64,000 nucleotides of DNA from Acidilutibacter cellobiosedens (GTDB lineage Bacteria; Bacillota; Clostridia; Tissierellales; Acidilutibacteraceae): contig NZ_CP035282.1 of the NCBI RefSeq assembly GCF_004103715.1, positions 1,602,673 through 1,666,672 of the forward strand, in the 5' to 3' direction. Positions 62,700 through 64,000 of this stretch are shown here, in pieces (positions within the stretch are counted from its first letter, which is position 1; each line of letters opens with the position of its first letter). A program made the translations under genes and the position numbers. Under the pieces are notes generated by a model. The model saw nothing but the letters and a program-made list of their open reading frames with translations, was not told where the DNA came from and did no database searches.

Positions 62700-63461
62700 A
62701 TGTATTATATTGGGATAGATATTGGTTCAACTGCTTCCAAAGTTTCGGTTTTTAATCAAGATGATTTAGTTTTAAATATGGTGATGCCGACGGGATGGAA
62801 CAGCTTGGACACTTCAATGAAGATAAAAAAGAGCTTGGATGAACAATCCATTGATGTAGATAAATCCGTAGTAGTAGCAACAGGATATGGAAGGGTATCC
62901 GTTCCTTATGCGAAAAAAACCGTTACCGAGATTACTTGTCATGGCAAGGGAGCTTATTATTTGGCGGGAGAAGATATAACGGTGATGGATATTGGTGGAC
63001 AAGATACTAAGATTATAACCGTCAAAGATGGAAATGTAACAAACTTTTTAATGAATGACAAATGTGCCGCGGGAACCGGAAGATTTATTGAATTAATGTC
63101 AAATACATTGGGAGTTTCCATAGAAGAAATGGGGGAAATAGCTCTATACGGCAAAAATATCAAAATTACCAGTATGTGTACGGTTTTTGCCGAATCTGAA
63201 GTGATTAATCTTATTGGGAGCGGAACAAAACGAGAGGATATAGCACGAGGTGTATTTAATTCTATCATCGGACGAATTAAAACTCTTTTAAATAAAAACG
63301 GAATGAGCGGAGCTCTTTATTTAACAGGGGGTTTATGTGAGTTAAAACCATTTGTACAAATTTTATCAGAAAGTATCGGACAGGAAATCCATACGAATCC
63401 TTTAGCCAGGTATGCAGGTTCTATAGGAGGAGCTCTATTAGCTAAAAAGTTAGTGATATAA
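62700..63461 (+). CDS. ASKHA activase of 2-hydroxyacyl-CoA dehydratase family
   Basis: A 253-residue ATPase with the ASKHA fold: YIGIDIGSTASKVSVFN (phosphate-1), VMDIGGQDTKII (phosphate-2), YLTGGLCELKP (adenosine). The homodimer shares one [4Fe-4S] cluster through CAAGTGRF and CTVFAESEV. It hydrolyses ATP to push one low-potential electron into the reductase at 61201. GGGCGTG is a weak ribosome binding site, so translation is probably coupled to the genes before. Confidence 0.9.
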   Translation: MYYIGIDIGSTASKVSVFNQDDLVLNMVMPTGWNSLDTSMKIKKSLDEQSIDVDKSVVVATGYGRVSVPYAKKTVTEITCHGKGAYYLAGEDITVMDIGGQDTKIITVKDGNVTNFLMNDKCAAGTGRFIELMSNTLGVSIEEMGEIALYGKNIKITSMCTVFAESEVINLIGSGTKREDIARGVFNSIIGRIKTLLNKNGMSGALYLTGGLCELKPFVQILSESIGQEIHTNPLARYAGSIGGALLAKKLVI

Positions 63462-63555
63462 GTAAAAAAACCGTGAGGAATAGAATACGGGAACAGTTTA
63501 TTGAGGAGGAAACACTTACATTAAATTGAAATATGGATAGTGTGCAGTTTATTAT

Positions 63556-63589
63556 GGCGTATACTTAGTTTTAGTTACGCCGTTTTTTT
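63556..63589 (+). terminator. Rho-independent terminator
   Basis: GGCGTA (63556-63561) pairs with TACGCC (63576-63581) followed by G and seven Ts. It ends the reductase-activase operon. The rest of the 307-bp gap to the next gene is AT-rich with no other feature. Confidence 0.8.
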
Positions 63590-63768
63590 ATAAATATAGG
63601 TGATGAATAAAAAACATTGACATAAAATTTTATTTTAAATATAATGAGTTTAACTCTGAGGAATATTATAGTTATATGGATTTGAAATTTGTAATATAAA
63701 ATATATGATATGAAATATAAATAAAACATATTGTGATTTATATTAATAAAAAAATAAAAAGGAGAATA

Positions 63769-64000
63769 ATGATGCAAACAGTTATTATAACGGATTCTTG
63801 CAGTGATCTGCCGCTAAGCTTTATTGAGGGTAGTAATGTAGAAGCTTTAAGCCTTACTTGTCATTTTAAAGATGAGGAATATAAGGATGATTTTGGGAAA
63901 TCCATCAGCTATAAAGATTTTTATAATCGGGTAAGGAATGGTGAAACTCCTACTACGTCTCAAATTAATACTTATACATTTGTAGAGGAATTTAAGAAAT
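63769..64000 (+). CDS. DegV-family fatty-acid-binding protein, 3' end outside window
   Basis: Two adjacent ATGs (63769, 63772) follow AAAAGGAG. The 77 visible residues read VIITDSCSDLPLSFIEG, a beta strand with the lipid-carboxylate-binding residues, then FYNRVRNGETPTTSQINT, the TTSQ motif shared by DegV proteins. These bind fatty acids and pass them to the FakA kinase. The rest of the gene lies outside the window. Confidence 0.85.
   Translation, partial: MMQTVIITDSCSDLPLSFIEGSNVEALSLTCHFKDEEYKDDFGKSISYKDFYNRVRNGETPTTSQINTYTFVEEFKK

Overview
The window reads as a chromosome segment of a low-GC, anaerobic, Gram-positive bacterium of the Clostridia/Tissierellia type. The clues are strongly AT-rich DNA, AGGAGG-type ribosome binding sites, galactitol-type PTS operons, a LevR-like sigma-54 activator, an oxygen-sensitive double-cubane reductase with its activase, and Firmicutes-type IS elements. 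Species cannot be named from the sequence alone.

Layout. 1-15.2 kb is a decayed, IS-rich region: an edge-truncated NTF2-like gene, a VOC protein, broken acetyltransferases, an AlkD scrap, an intact Fes-like siderophore esterase, and IS6-like, IS3, IS630, IS1111/IS110 and IS256 elements in various states. Two nearly identical 1.4-kb copies of an Rpn-nuclease unit lie 10 kb apart (3742-5186 and 13796-15215). 15.2-27.1 kb is the most interesting locus: an Sfp-type phosphopantetheinyl transferase, a C-A-T-E NRPS whose adenylation code reads as asparagine, and, behind two IS110-superfamily insertions, a protein fusing an S12 (beta-lactamase-like) peptidase to a cyclic-peptide-type ABC exporter. 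That combination matches the N-acyl-D-Asn prodrug logic of colibactin (ClbN/ClbP), zwittermicin (ZmaM) and xenocoumacin (XcnG). A scrap of a second such ABC gene lies at 28.8 kb and a collapsed NRPS module at 42-44.6 kb, so the cluster looks rearranged and partly decayed.

27.1-45.9 kb mixes accessory and metabolic genes: another Rpn nuclease, a CPBP-like membrane protein, an S51 peptidase, an Rsm22 methyltransferase and flavodoxin-fold proteins. It then holds a sigma-54-type operon (ornithine cyclodeaminase-like protein, PLP aminotransferase, YfcC transporter) followed by its likely sigma-54 activator, YjbQ, a GNAT, and a MntA/HepT toxin-antitoxin pair lying between two copies of a 21-bp repeat that contains a ribosome binding site.

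46-64 kb is orderly catabolic DNA. A SorC-family regulator with two palindromic operators heads a Gat-type PTS operon with an aldo/keto reductase and DeoC (candidate deoxy-pentose use). Next come an Fpg-like glycosylase and its partner. A LevR-like activator then precedes a sigma-54 promoter and a second Gat-type PTS with a 2-hydroxyacid dehydrogenase and galactonate dehydratase. The window ends with a double-cubane reductase, a DUF3343 protein, the ASKHA activase and the start of a DegV gene. No tRNA, rRNA or CRISPR array was seen.
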